Shown here piece by piece: positions 1-4,941 of a DNA stretch of 5,073 nt. This stretch comes from an uncultured Oscillospiraceae bacterium (GTDB lineage: Bacteria; Bacillota; Clostridia; Oscillospirales; Ruminococcaceae), in the NCBI GenBank assembly GCA_904502045.1, contig CAJGEB010000071.1:1-5073 (forward strand), in the 5' to 3' direction. Position numbers and translations under genes: made by a program. How positions within the stretch are numbered: position 1 is the stretch's first letter; each line of letters opens with the position of its first letter. Under the pieces are notes generated by a model that was not told the origin of the DNA, ran no database searches, and saw only the letters and a list, made by a program, of their open reading frames with translations.

Positions 1-971
1 CAGTAAAAACCGGTTCGACTATACAAATAACAGTAAGCTTAGGGCCTGATCTTGTAAAAATCCCTAACTTCCAAAACTATGATTTAAATATAGTTGCTAA
101 GCACCTTAGACAACTTGGAGTAAATTATACTGTTGTTGAAGCCTATGACGATACCATTCCAGACGGTAAAATAATAAAAACAGAGCCTGCTGCCAGTGAA
201 GAAGTAACAGAAGGCTCAAAAATAGTATTGTATTTAAGCAGAGGACCTCAGGTAAAAATAATAAGTATGCCCGACCTGTCAGGTCTTACTTTGGCGGGAG
301 CCAGAACATATCTGCTTAGTTACGGATTAAAAGCGGGAGTAGTAACGGAAGAGATAAGTTCAGAGCTTAAGGGTACTGTAATCAAGCAGGATCCGGCGCC
401 GGGAACTCCCGTTGAAGTAGGCTCGTATGTAAATCTTACTCTTGCGAAAACAGCTGATTCGGCGAATAAGGTCGATATAAGGGTAGTTCTTCCGCAAGGA
501 AACGGAATAGTAGCAATACAAGCAAAGAACGGCGATGAGCTACTGTGGGCTGAAGCGGTTGATCTTTCTGCAACAAGAGTTTGGAGTCCTTCTTTGGAAG
601 GAGAGGGTATTGCTCTTATCTCCATATTGATTGAAGGTAATCCGTATAGAGATTATATGATAAACTTTAACGTCGGAGAATACGTAATGGTCAAGGAGTA
701 CCCATACGGTGATGAATCCTCTTCTTCTTCACAATCCTCTCAAGAAAGCATCAGGGAAGAGTCGTCATCGGAGAGCGAGGAATCTTCCTCTGAAAGCAGT
801 ATGGAAGAAAGCTCATCAGAATCTTCCTGGGAAAGTTCCGCAGAAGAATCCTCTGAAAGCAGCACAGAAAGTTCGGAATCTCCTTCTGAAAGCTCCGCGG
901 TAGATGTTCCCTCTGAGGAGTCCGGTGAAGAATCCCAAATCAATTCTCAAGAAAGCGGAGAAGAAGAATGA
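1..971 (+). CDS. pknB: PASTA-domain Ser/Thr protein kinase, C-terminal part (5' end outside window)
   Basis: This is the open 3' end of a gene; the reading frame runs from base 3 with no start in view, giving 322 residues. Visible are the end of one PASTA repeat (residues 1-19, ending SLGPDLVK), a full PASTA repeat (about 20-82, starting IPNFQNYD and ending VLYLSRGP), and another (about 88-149, starting MPDLSGLTLAGA and ending SYVNLTLAK). A beta-rich extracellular domain follows (about 155-235), then a Ser/Glu tail (238-322). PASTA repeats bind peptidoglycan fragments or lipid II outside the cell in PrkC/PknB/Stk1 kinases, whose kinase domain is cytoplasmic; neither the kinase domain nor the membrane helix is in this window. 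The ATGA overlap with rsgA matches the usual Firmicute prkC-rsgA gene order and supports the assignment. A PASTA-bearing penicillin-binding protein is the alternative, but the rsgA neighbour argues against it. Confidence 0.9.
   Translation, partial: VKTGSTIQITVSLGPDLVKIPNFQNYDLNIVAKHLRQLGVNYTVVEAYDDTIPDGKIIKTEPAASEEVTEGSKIVLYLSRGPQVKIISMPDLSGLTLAGARTYLLSYGLKAGVVTEEISSELKGTVIKQDPAPGTPVEVGSYVNLTLAKTADSANKVDIRVVLPQGNGIVAIQAKNGDELLWAEAVDLSATRVWSPSLEGEGIALISILIEGNPYRDYMINFNVGEYVMVKEYPYGDESSSSSQSSQESIREESSSESEESSSESSMEESSSESSWESSAEESSESSTESSESPSESSAVDVPSEESGEESQINSQESGEEE
714..968 (+). other. Ser/Glu-rich low-complexity C-terminal tail of the kinase
   Basis: The last 85 residues of the kinase are about 39 Ser and 26 Glu, in irregular units such as EESSSES, SSWESSAEESSES and STESSESPSESS. 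Both serine codon families (TCN and AGY) and both Glu codons are mixed, so this is not a simple DNA slippage tract; selection seems to act on the protein composition. By topology the tail should lie outside the membrane, after the PASTA repeats. It may act as a flexible acidic stalk or wall-associated spacer. The role is not known. Confidence 0.85.
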
Positions 972-1861
972 GCCAAAAAAGCGGACTTATAACAGGTTTG
1001 TCAGGTGGATCCTATTCGGTTAAAACCTCAGACTCCAAGAGATATAACTGCCGTGCAAGAGGAGTATTCAGGCAGCAAGGCGTATCTCCTTGTGTAGGAG
1101 ACAATGTAATCATTGAAACCGATAATGAATATGGATATATTTTATCTATTGAAACAAGGAAAAATTCTATTATAAGACCTCCGCTTGCCAATATTGACCG
1201 TATGGTTATAGTATCTTCGGTAAGCGACCCGATTCCCAATAAGTTTATAACAGATAAACTTTTGGTAATTGCCGAATATAAAGATATTGAGCCGATCATA
1301 GTCATAACTAAAACAGATATTGAGGATTCGAGAGATTTTGCTGATACCTATATAAAATCAGGATTTAAGGTTATAGAAGTATCTAATACTACCGGACATG
1401 GAATAAGTATATTGAAAGAAGAGTTAAAAGACGGTATATCTGTGCTGATAGGCAACAGCGGAGTAGGGAAGTCGAGCCTTCTGAATAATTTGTTACCCAA
1501 GCTCAATTTGGAAACAGGGGAAACAAGCAAAAAACTCGGACGTGGAAAACATACTACAAGGAAAGTGGAGCTTTACGAATTCGGCGAAGGATATATTGCT
1601 GATACTCCCGGATTTTCAGTTGTTGAAGTAGCACAATATGATACCATTTTAAAAGATAAATTACAGTTTTGTTTTCGCGATTTCAGCGATTACATAGATA
1701 ATTGTAAATTTACAGGCTGCTCTCATACTAAAGAAAAAGGCTGCGCAGTAATTGAGGCTGTTGAAAAAGGGGAAATACAAACCAGCAGGCACAATAGTTA
1801 TGTTGCGCTGTATGACGAAGCTAAAAATATAAAAGAATGGGAAATAAAAACGGAGGCGTGA
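968..1861 (+). CDS. rsgA: Small ribosomal subunit biogenesis GTPase RsgA
   Basis: RsgA (YjeQ/CpgA) is a cytoplasmic GTPase that binds the 30S subunit late in assembly and is released on GTP hydrolysis. The 297-residue protein has the family's full layout: an N-terminal OB-fold (about 1-65), then a circularly permuted G domain with G4 TKTD (114-117), a G5-like SNTTG (139-143), the P-loop GNSGVGKSS (162-170), a G2/switch region GRGKHTTR (191-198) and G3 DTPG (212-215). The C-terminal zinc knuckle has the spacing C-x4-C-x-H-x5-C (C246, C251, H253, C259). The ATG overlaps the kinase stop as ATGA, with GGAG at 957-960 seven bases upstream, inside the kinase tail, so translation is probably coupled. 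The rpe and thiN genes that often follow in Firmicutes are absent; a convergent gene comes next. No key residue is missing. Confidence 0.97.
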   Translation: MSQKSGLITGLSGGSYSVKTSDSKRYNCRARGVFRQQGVSPCVGDNVIIETDNEYGYILSIETRKNSIIRPPLANIDRMVIVSSVSDPIPNKFITDKLLVIAEYKDIEPIIVITKTDIEDSRDFADTYIKSGFKVIEVSNTTGHGISILKEELKDGISVLIGNSGVGKSSLLNNLLPKLNLETGETSKKLGRGKHTTRKVELYEFGEGYIADTPGFSVVEVAQYDTILKDKLQFCFRDFSDYIDNCKFTGCSHTKEKGCAVIEAVEKGEIQTSRHNSYVALYDEAKNIKEWEIKTEA

Positions 1862-1876
1862 TAGCCTCCGTTTTCT
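1847..1876. terminator. Bidirectional intrinsic terminator shared by rsgA and corA
   Basis: The stem AAAACGGAGGC pairs perfectly with GCCTCCGTTTT (1847-1857 with 1864-1874) around the 6-base loop GTGATA. It has a T run on the right for rsgA transcripts and, on the other strand, a T run from the A tract at 1846-1850 for corA transcripts. The rsgA stop codon (1859-1861) lies in the loop, so its last sense codons form the left stem. The corA stop (1878-1880) lies just outside. Confidence 0.9.
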
Positions 1877-1877
1877 G

Positions 1878-2804
1878 TTAGTTAAACATATTTTTCTTAA
1901 TAAAAAGAATTGCAACTATTATCGTAATGAGCCCGGAAAGAGCAAGCGGGAACCAAAAGAAAGGTAACGGTAAATTGGTGTTCATACCGTAAAAACTGAA
2001 TATCATAGTTGGTATCGCCATGATAATAGTGACAGCCGTAAGCTTTTTCATCACGATATTCAAATTGTTTGAGATAATAGAAGCAAAAGCATCCATTGTT
2101 CCCGAAAGAATGTTCGTATATATGCTACACATCTCAATAGCCTGATTGATCTCAACGATAACATCTTCAAGCAGTTCGCGGTCCTCTTCATAAAGCTTAA
2201 TGATACGACCGCGGAGAATCTTTTCCATAGTAACCTGATTACCCTTTAATGAAGTAGAAAAATATACCAATGATTTTTCCAAACCAAAAAGCTGAATCAA
2301 CTCTTGATTCTTCATTGATTTATTGAGTTCTGCTTCAACAGAGGAGCTTATTTTGTCGATCTGCTTTAAGTACTGTAAGAATTTTGCGGAAATCCTTAAC
2401 AAAATAGTAAGCAAAAACCTTGTTTTTTGATTTGTCTGAATATTTTTTACCACACCGGAGCTTATTTCGTCAATAACAATGTTTTTTCTTGAAGATATAG
2501 TTACAAAATATTTATCCGTAATCACTATACCATAGGGCAGAGTATAATACAGCATAGTATCATCCGCCTGCTTTTCTACCGCCGGAGTATCAACAATAAT
2601 AAGAGTTTGATCGTCCTCCATCTCAATACGCGAGGACTCCTCTTCGTCGATAGAAGAATTAACGAAACCTCTGTCAATTCCCAATTCGTCGATAAGATAG
2701 GATATCTCTTCCGGCTCGGGAGATACCACATTTATCCAGCATCCCGGTTCAAGCGCAGGAATATTAACTATCCTTCCATCAATAGTTTTGTAAAAATTCA
2801 ACAC
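1878..2804 (-). CDS. corA: CorA-family divalent metal (Mg2+/Co2+) transporter
   Basis: CorA proteins are pentameric inner-membrane channels that take up Mg2+, and sometimes Co2+ or Ni2+. The 308-residue length fits. A large cytoplasmic alpha/beta and coiled-helix region (1-250) is followed by two C-terminal membrane helices (about 253-272 and 284-302). Between them is the family signature YGMN (272-275). The basic tail IKKNMFN is typical of the cytoplasmic end. The loop after GMN (TNLPLPFFWF) lacks the acidic residue seen in the MPEL loop of classical CorA, so this is a divergent branch and its metal preference cannot be read from sequence. The start is GTG at 2802-2804, preceded by AAGGGG nine bases upstream; an in-frame stop at 2811-2813 rules out a longer start. 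The gene is convergent with rsgA and has its own promoter and a long structured leader. Confidence 0.93.
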   Translation of the reverse strand: MLNFYKTIDGRIVNIPALEPGCWINVVSPEPEEISYLIDELGIDRGFVNSSIDEEESSRIEMEDDQTLIIVDTPAVEKQADDTMLYYTLPYGIVITDKYFVTISSRKNIVIDEISSGVVKNIQTNQKTRFLLTILLRISAKFLQYLKQIDKISSSVEAELNKSMKNQELIQLFGLEKSLVYFSTSLKGNQVTMEKILRGRIIKLYEEDRELLEDVIVEINQAIEMCSIYTNILSGTMDAFASIISNNLNIVMKKLTAVTIIMAIPTMIFSFYGMNTNLPLPFFWFPLALSGLITIIVAILFIKKNMFN

Positions 2805-2813
2805 ATAACATTA

Positions 2814-2819
2814 CCCCTT
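2814..2819 (-). promoter_or_regulatory. corA ribosome binding site, overlapping the leader-ORF stop
   Basis: On the minus strand AAGGGG stands nine bases before the corA GTG. Its first two bases are also part of the TAA stop (2818-2820) of the upstream small ORF. A ribosome terminating on that ORF therefore sits on the corA binding site. The same bases form the 3' arm of a possible sequestering hairpin (2814-2841). Confidence 0.8.
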
Positions 2820-2841
2820 ACGGGACAAGCGTAAAGCGGGG
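2814..2841 (-). promoter_or_regulatory. Alternative hairpin that would sequester the corA ribosome binding site
   Basis: On the minus-strand RNA CCCC (2841-2838) and UUACG (2834-2830) can pair with CGUAA (2822-2818) and GGGG (2817-2814), nine base pairs with a three-base bulge (GCU) and a seven-base loop. This buries the whole corA AAGGGG and the uORF stop. It competes with hairpin 2 for the same bases, the usual layout of a translational switch. This is read by eye; no folding energy was computed. Confidence 0.55.
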
Positions 2842-2916
2842 ACATTGCGCTTGTCCTAATAAATTTTTGCCACGCCAAGGAACTGTACTTGGCGTACTGC
2901 CTGCATCGGAACTCAC
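2818..2916 (-). CDS. Putative 32-residue corA leader peptide (uORF)
   Basis: A 33-codon frame, too short for usual gene calling, starts at GTG (2914-2916) and stops at TAA (2818-2820). The Shine-Dalgarno AAGGAGG (2924-2930) is near-perfect and seven bases from the start, better than that of corA itself. The peptide begins MSSDAGSTPSTVPWRGK, continues NLLGQAQ and ends CPRFTLVP. It has no membrane helix or signal peptide. The last sense codon is Pro directly before the stop, a context known to slow termination (as in TnaC). The first predicted hairpin lies wholly within the ORF; the second also does, and the competing sequester hairpin overlaps its stop and the corA ribosome binding site. I infer a regulatory leader peptide and do not recognise a named family. 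An alternative ATG frame (from 2906) codes 16 residues but is badly spaced from the Shine-Dalgarno. Confidence 0.68.
   Translation of the reverse strand: MSSDAGSTPSTVPWRGKNLLGQAQCPRFTLVP
2823..2856 (-). promoter_or_regulatory. Leader hairpin 2 (anti-sequester) upstream of corA
   Basis: On the minus-strand RNA GGACAAGCG (2856-2848) pairs perfectly with CGCUUGUCC (2831-2823), nine base pairs around a 16-base loop. Its 3' arm ends just before the uORF stop and leaves the corA AAGGGG single-stranded. It is mutually exclusive with the hairpin at 2814-2841, because both use bases 2823-2841. Confidence 0.7.
2872..2895 (-). promoter_or_regulatory. Leader hairpin 1 within the corA uORF
   Basis: On the minus strand ACGCCAAG (2895-2888) pairs perfectly with CTTGGCGT (2879-2872) around an eight-base loop. 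It covers uORF codons 8-15. No T run follows, so it is not an intrinsic terminator. It may slow the ribosome or place it for the downstream switch. Confidence 0.65.
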
Positions 2917-2923
2917 AACGTCT

Positions 2924-2930
2924 CCTCCTT
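2924..2930 (-). promoter_or_regulatory. Strong ribosome binding site of the corA leader ORF
   Basis: AAGGAGG on the minus strand, seven bases before the GTG at 2916. It is a near-perfect match to the 16S rRNA anti-Shine-Dalgarno and decides the start of the small ORF. Such a site has no purpose in this gap unless something is translated from it. Confidence 0.8.
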
Positions 2931-2954
2931 TTTAGTGTAAATTTTCTTTATAAT

Positions 2955-2983
2955 ATTATACCAACTATATTACGCTACCGCAA
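2955..2983 (-). promoter_or_regulatory. Predicted sigma-A promoter for the corA leader transcript
   Basis: On the minus strand a -35 box TTGCGG (2983-2978), a 17-base spacer and a consensus -10 box TATAAT (2960-2955) are seen. The -10 is extended by TGG directly before it. Transcription would start near 2948, giving about 30 bases before the uORF start and about 145 bases before the corA GTG. Confidence 0.8.
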
Positions 2984-3024
2984 CCCACTAAATGAACAAA
3001 ATTTTAATTCCTTATATATAAATC

Positions 3025-3036
3025 CTATAATTATAG
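3025..3036. repeat. 12-bp perfect A/T-rich palindrome downstream of the recombinase gene
   Basis: CTATAATTATAG is self-complementary and lies 20 bases past the recombinase stop. It is too AT-rich and lacks the T run needed for an intrinsic terminator. No clear terminator separates the recombinase gene from the corA promoter, so read-through into the corA leader is possible. The rest of 2984-3056 shows nothing I can name. Confidence 0.35.
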
Positions 3037-3056
3037 TAAACAGGGCAGGGGAGCCT

Positions 3057-4049
3057 CTATTTTATTTCATTCTTATTTGTATTACTGTTTAAAGGGGACT
3101 TTTGCATCGCATCTCTTATCTGATGATTTGATACGTGAGTATATATCTCCGTTGTAGAAAGGTTAACATGACCTAAAATTTCCTTCAAAATATTAATATC
3201 AACATCGCCATACTCATATAAAAGTGTAGCAAAAGTATGTCTTAGTTTATGCGTTGAGTATCCAAGACCGTCTAAACCTGCTGCTTTAAGGCGCTCGGTT
3301 ACTATCTGTTCAACTCTACGAGGGGAGATTCTACGACCTTGACGCGATAAGAACAATGCATTTTTATCTTCAGGATGGCGAACTACCATAGTATTTCTTA
3401 TTGTTAAATATTTATCAATCGCTTCACGGCAAATTTCATTAGTATAAACAAACCTCTCTTTATTACCTTTGCCTAATATTCTGATACTATCGTCTTTGAG
3501 GTCGGAGAGGTTTATTCCGGTAAGCTCGGAAAGACGTATTCCGCAGCATATAAATATTGTAATGATGCACTGGTCTCTGATTTTATCCGGATAATCTTCA
3601 TCGGATATCAACAGCTCCTGACTTTCTTCCAAATTAAGAAATCTCGGCATAGACTTCTTCAAACTCGGAGTCTCTAAATAAAGCACAGGATTTTCTTCTA
3701 AAAAATTTATCTTAGTTGTAAGATACTTAAAAAAGGAACGTATGCAGGAAACTTTACGAGCTCTGGTATTTGCATTGTTTTCGCGGGTAGAAAGAGTATA
3801 ATTTAAAAATTCATAAACATCAGAAAGAGTAACTGTTTTTAAAATCTCTTTATCAAATGAAGCTATTTTAATTTCTTCAAAATCTTCAACATCAGTTATT
3901 TTTTTATATCGCAAAAGAAATCTAAAAAAAGTTCGAAGATCTATATAGTAGCTTTCCACTGTACGCGGAGAGCGTCCTTTGATAGTTTCTAAATAAAACA
4001 AATAGTCCTTTAAAATAGGCGGACAATCCTCAAGAATGGCAGGATTCAT
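3057..4049 (-). CDS. XerC/XerD-like tyrosine recombinase
   Basis: Site-specific recombinase of the phage-integrase family; Xer members resolve chromosome dimers at dif. The 330 residues contain an N-terminal SAM-like core-binding domain (about 8-125, including LETIKGRSPRTVESYYIDLR and TRARKVSCIRSFFKYL) and a C-terminal catalytic domain (about 135-315). All catalytic residues are seen: R172 (GIRLSEL), K194 (GKGNKER), H267 and R270 (HKLRH), H294 (LGH) and the nucleophile Y303 (EIYTHVS). It is about 30 residues longer than E. coli XerC/XerD, mostly in an insert around 50-75. No phage or transposon genes adjoin it, which suggests a chromosomal, housekeeping-type recombinase rather than a mobile integrase; this is inference. 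The ATG is preceded by AAGGGGG seven bases upstream. It has its own promoter (4130-4158) and a perfect inverted repeat in its leader (4086-4115). Confidence 0.93.
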   Translation of the reverse strand: MNPAILEDCPPILKDYLFYLETIKGRSPRTVESYYIDLRTFFRFLLRYKKITDVEDFEEIKIASFDKEILKTVTLSDVYEFLNYTLSTRENNANTRARKVSCIRSFFKYLTTKINFLEENPVLYLETPSLKKSMPRFLNLEESQELLISDEDYPDKIRDQCIITIFICCGIRLSELTGINLSDLKDDSIRILGKGNKERFVYTNEICREAIDKYLTIRNTMVVRHPEDKNALFLSRQGRRISPRRVEQIVTERLKAAGLDGLGYSTHKLRHTFATLLYEYGDVDINILKEILGHVNLSTTEIYTHVSNHQIRDAMQKSPLNSNTNKNEIK

Positions 4050-4085
4050 AAATTTTCCCCCTTTTATGTAATTTTTGCTCCCCCG

Positions 4086-4115
4086 AATTTCGCTAAATAT
4101 TTATTTAGCGAAATT
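4086..4115. repeat. Perfect 14-bp-arm inverted repeat upstream of the recombinase gene (candidate dif-like site or operator)
   Basis: AATTTCGCTAAATA (4086-4099) and its exact complement (4102-4115) flank two T's, 30 bp in all. The size fits a tyrosine-recombinase core (two arms of 11-12 bp around a 6-8 bp centre). It lies 36 bp upstream of the recombinase ATG, between the predicted promoter and the Shine-Dalgarno. No T run follows on the minus strand, so it is not a terminator for the gene at 4176. It could be a recombinase-binding site, an autoregulatory operator, or an mRNA hairpin. Confidence 0.75.
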
Positions 4116-4129
4116 AGATTGCTATAAAT

Positions 4130-4158
4130 AATATAACATCTTCTCTTCCGTTTTGCAA
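4130..4158 (-). promoter_or_regulatory. Predicted sigma-A promoter for the recombinase gene
   Basis: On the minus strand a -35 box TTGCAA (4158-4153), a 17-base spacer and a -10 box TATATT (4135-4130) are seen, the latter extended by TGT directly upstream. Transcription would start near 4123, placing the inverted repeat at about +9 to +38 of the mRNA leader. Confidence 0.7.
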
Positions 4159-4175
4159 TACTTATTTTTAAAAAA

Positions 4176-4922
4176 TTAATTTTTTTCCATAAGAGGAATT
4201 ATTCCTCCTATATCATTCAGTGTTTTGTTCGTTAAAGACAGCAGCTCAATATTGTAATTTTGTGTGAAGGACTTAATTTCAAAATAATCAGGATGTTTTT
4301 TAATATCTCCCGTAAAAGCCAAAGTATTTTTATCTATTAATCCGGAACACCCTCCGATAAAGCCGTGACTATATCCCGGAAGATTTATAAATCCTTCACG
4401 AATTTTTAATACATCAAATCCATTTAATTTTGCGGCGTTAAATATTGCCGTATCCGAAGTTATTATTGCGTGTTTATTTATGATGCATACCGAACATTTT
4501 GCGTACCCTTGATTTACGAAAATTATTTTTTTACCTTTTCTTTTATAATAGTCTGTCAGACTACTGTCGCATACTTTTTTATTACAAAAAATATTTCCGT
4601 TTAAATTAACAATGTTAAGTCGCACATCATTAGGGTAAACAGAAGAAAGCTTCTTGTATATTATCTCAACACAAAAACCATACCTTCGCAACTCTTCCGT
4701 ATACCCATATTCCCCGCTCACATATACCCTATTCCCTCCTACACAATGCATCAACATATCGGCATGGGAGTTAACGGGTGCAGCTAAATCAGGACACGCA
4801 GTAACTATAATAGGTTTTATCCCAAGATTTTTTAAGCTCTCTATTACTTCTTTATCGGCTTCGGAAACCGCACATAAAGACACTTTTGATTTCGGAATAA
4901 ACGGATCCTCTAAAAATTTCAT
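4176..4922 (-). CDS. DUF6873-like GME-fold (pentein-type) protein, function unknown
   Basis: A 248-residue cytoplasmic protein without signal peptide or membrane helix. I recognise it by eye as the DUF6873 family with a guanidino-group-modifying-enzyme (pentein) fold. Consistent with that are short repeated beta-alpha units with conserved polar motifs: HADM (53-56), VNQGYAKCSVC (136-146), SDTAI (156-160), SHGFIGGCSG (185-194) and TGDIKKHPD (204-212). H186 and C192, with D55 or D157, are candidates for an active site of the His/Cys/acidic type used by arginine deiminases and relatives. No substrate can be read from sequence. The ATG has GGAG (4932-4935, on the minus strand) nine bases upstream. 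It follows the partial gene at 4942-5073 after only 19 bases, so the two are probably co-transcribed. No strong terminator follows its stop. Confidence 0.7.
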   Translation of the reverse strand: MKFLEDPFIPKSKVSLCAVSEADKEVIESLKNLGIKPIIVTACPDLAAPVNSHADMLMHCVGGNRVYVSGEYGYTEELRRYGFCVEIIYKKLSSVYPNDVRLNIVNLNGNIFCNKKVCDSSLTDYYKRKGKKIIFVNQGYAKCSVCIINKHAIITSDTAIFNAAKLNGFDVLKIREGFINLPGYSHGFIGGCSGLIDKNTLAFTGDIKKHPDYFEIKSFTQNYNIELLSLTNKTLNDIGGIIPLMEKN

Positions 4923-4941
4923 AATAATTATCTCCGATATT

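Noticed and set aside
228..230. TTG at 228 as the start of the kinase-like frame
   Set aside because: The frame is open back to base 3 and the upstream residues form a PASTA repeat, so this TTG is an internal Leu codon.
740..943. Ser/Asp-rich minus-strand open frame opposite the kinase tail
   Set aside because: It is the complement of the low-complexity Ser/Glu tract; no ribosome binding site or independent support.
2872..2895. Hairpin 1 as an intrinsic terminator before corA
   Set aside because: No U run follows it on the minus strand, and it lies inside a well-initiated small ORF.
2805..2950. M-box, yybP-ykoY or other known metal riboswitch in the corA leader
   Set aside because: I looked for their conserved segments and did not see them; the leader is also short for an M-box. 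A covariance-model (Infernal/Rfam) scan would settle it.
2607..3092. Plus-strand open frames at 2607-2834 and 2889-3092
   Set aside because: They run antisense to corA and its leader, have no convincing ribosome binding site and show no protein-like motif.
3057..4049. Recombinase gene as sign of an integrated mobile element
   Set aside because: No att-like direct repeats, tRNA gene, excisionase, phage or conjugation genes are visible in the window; base use matches neighbours.
4170..4185. AAAAAATTAATTTTTT palindrome as a terminator for the gene at 4176-4922
   Set aside because: All A/T pairs with no G/C stem, partly within the stop region; too weak to call a terminator.
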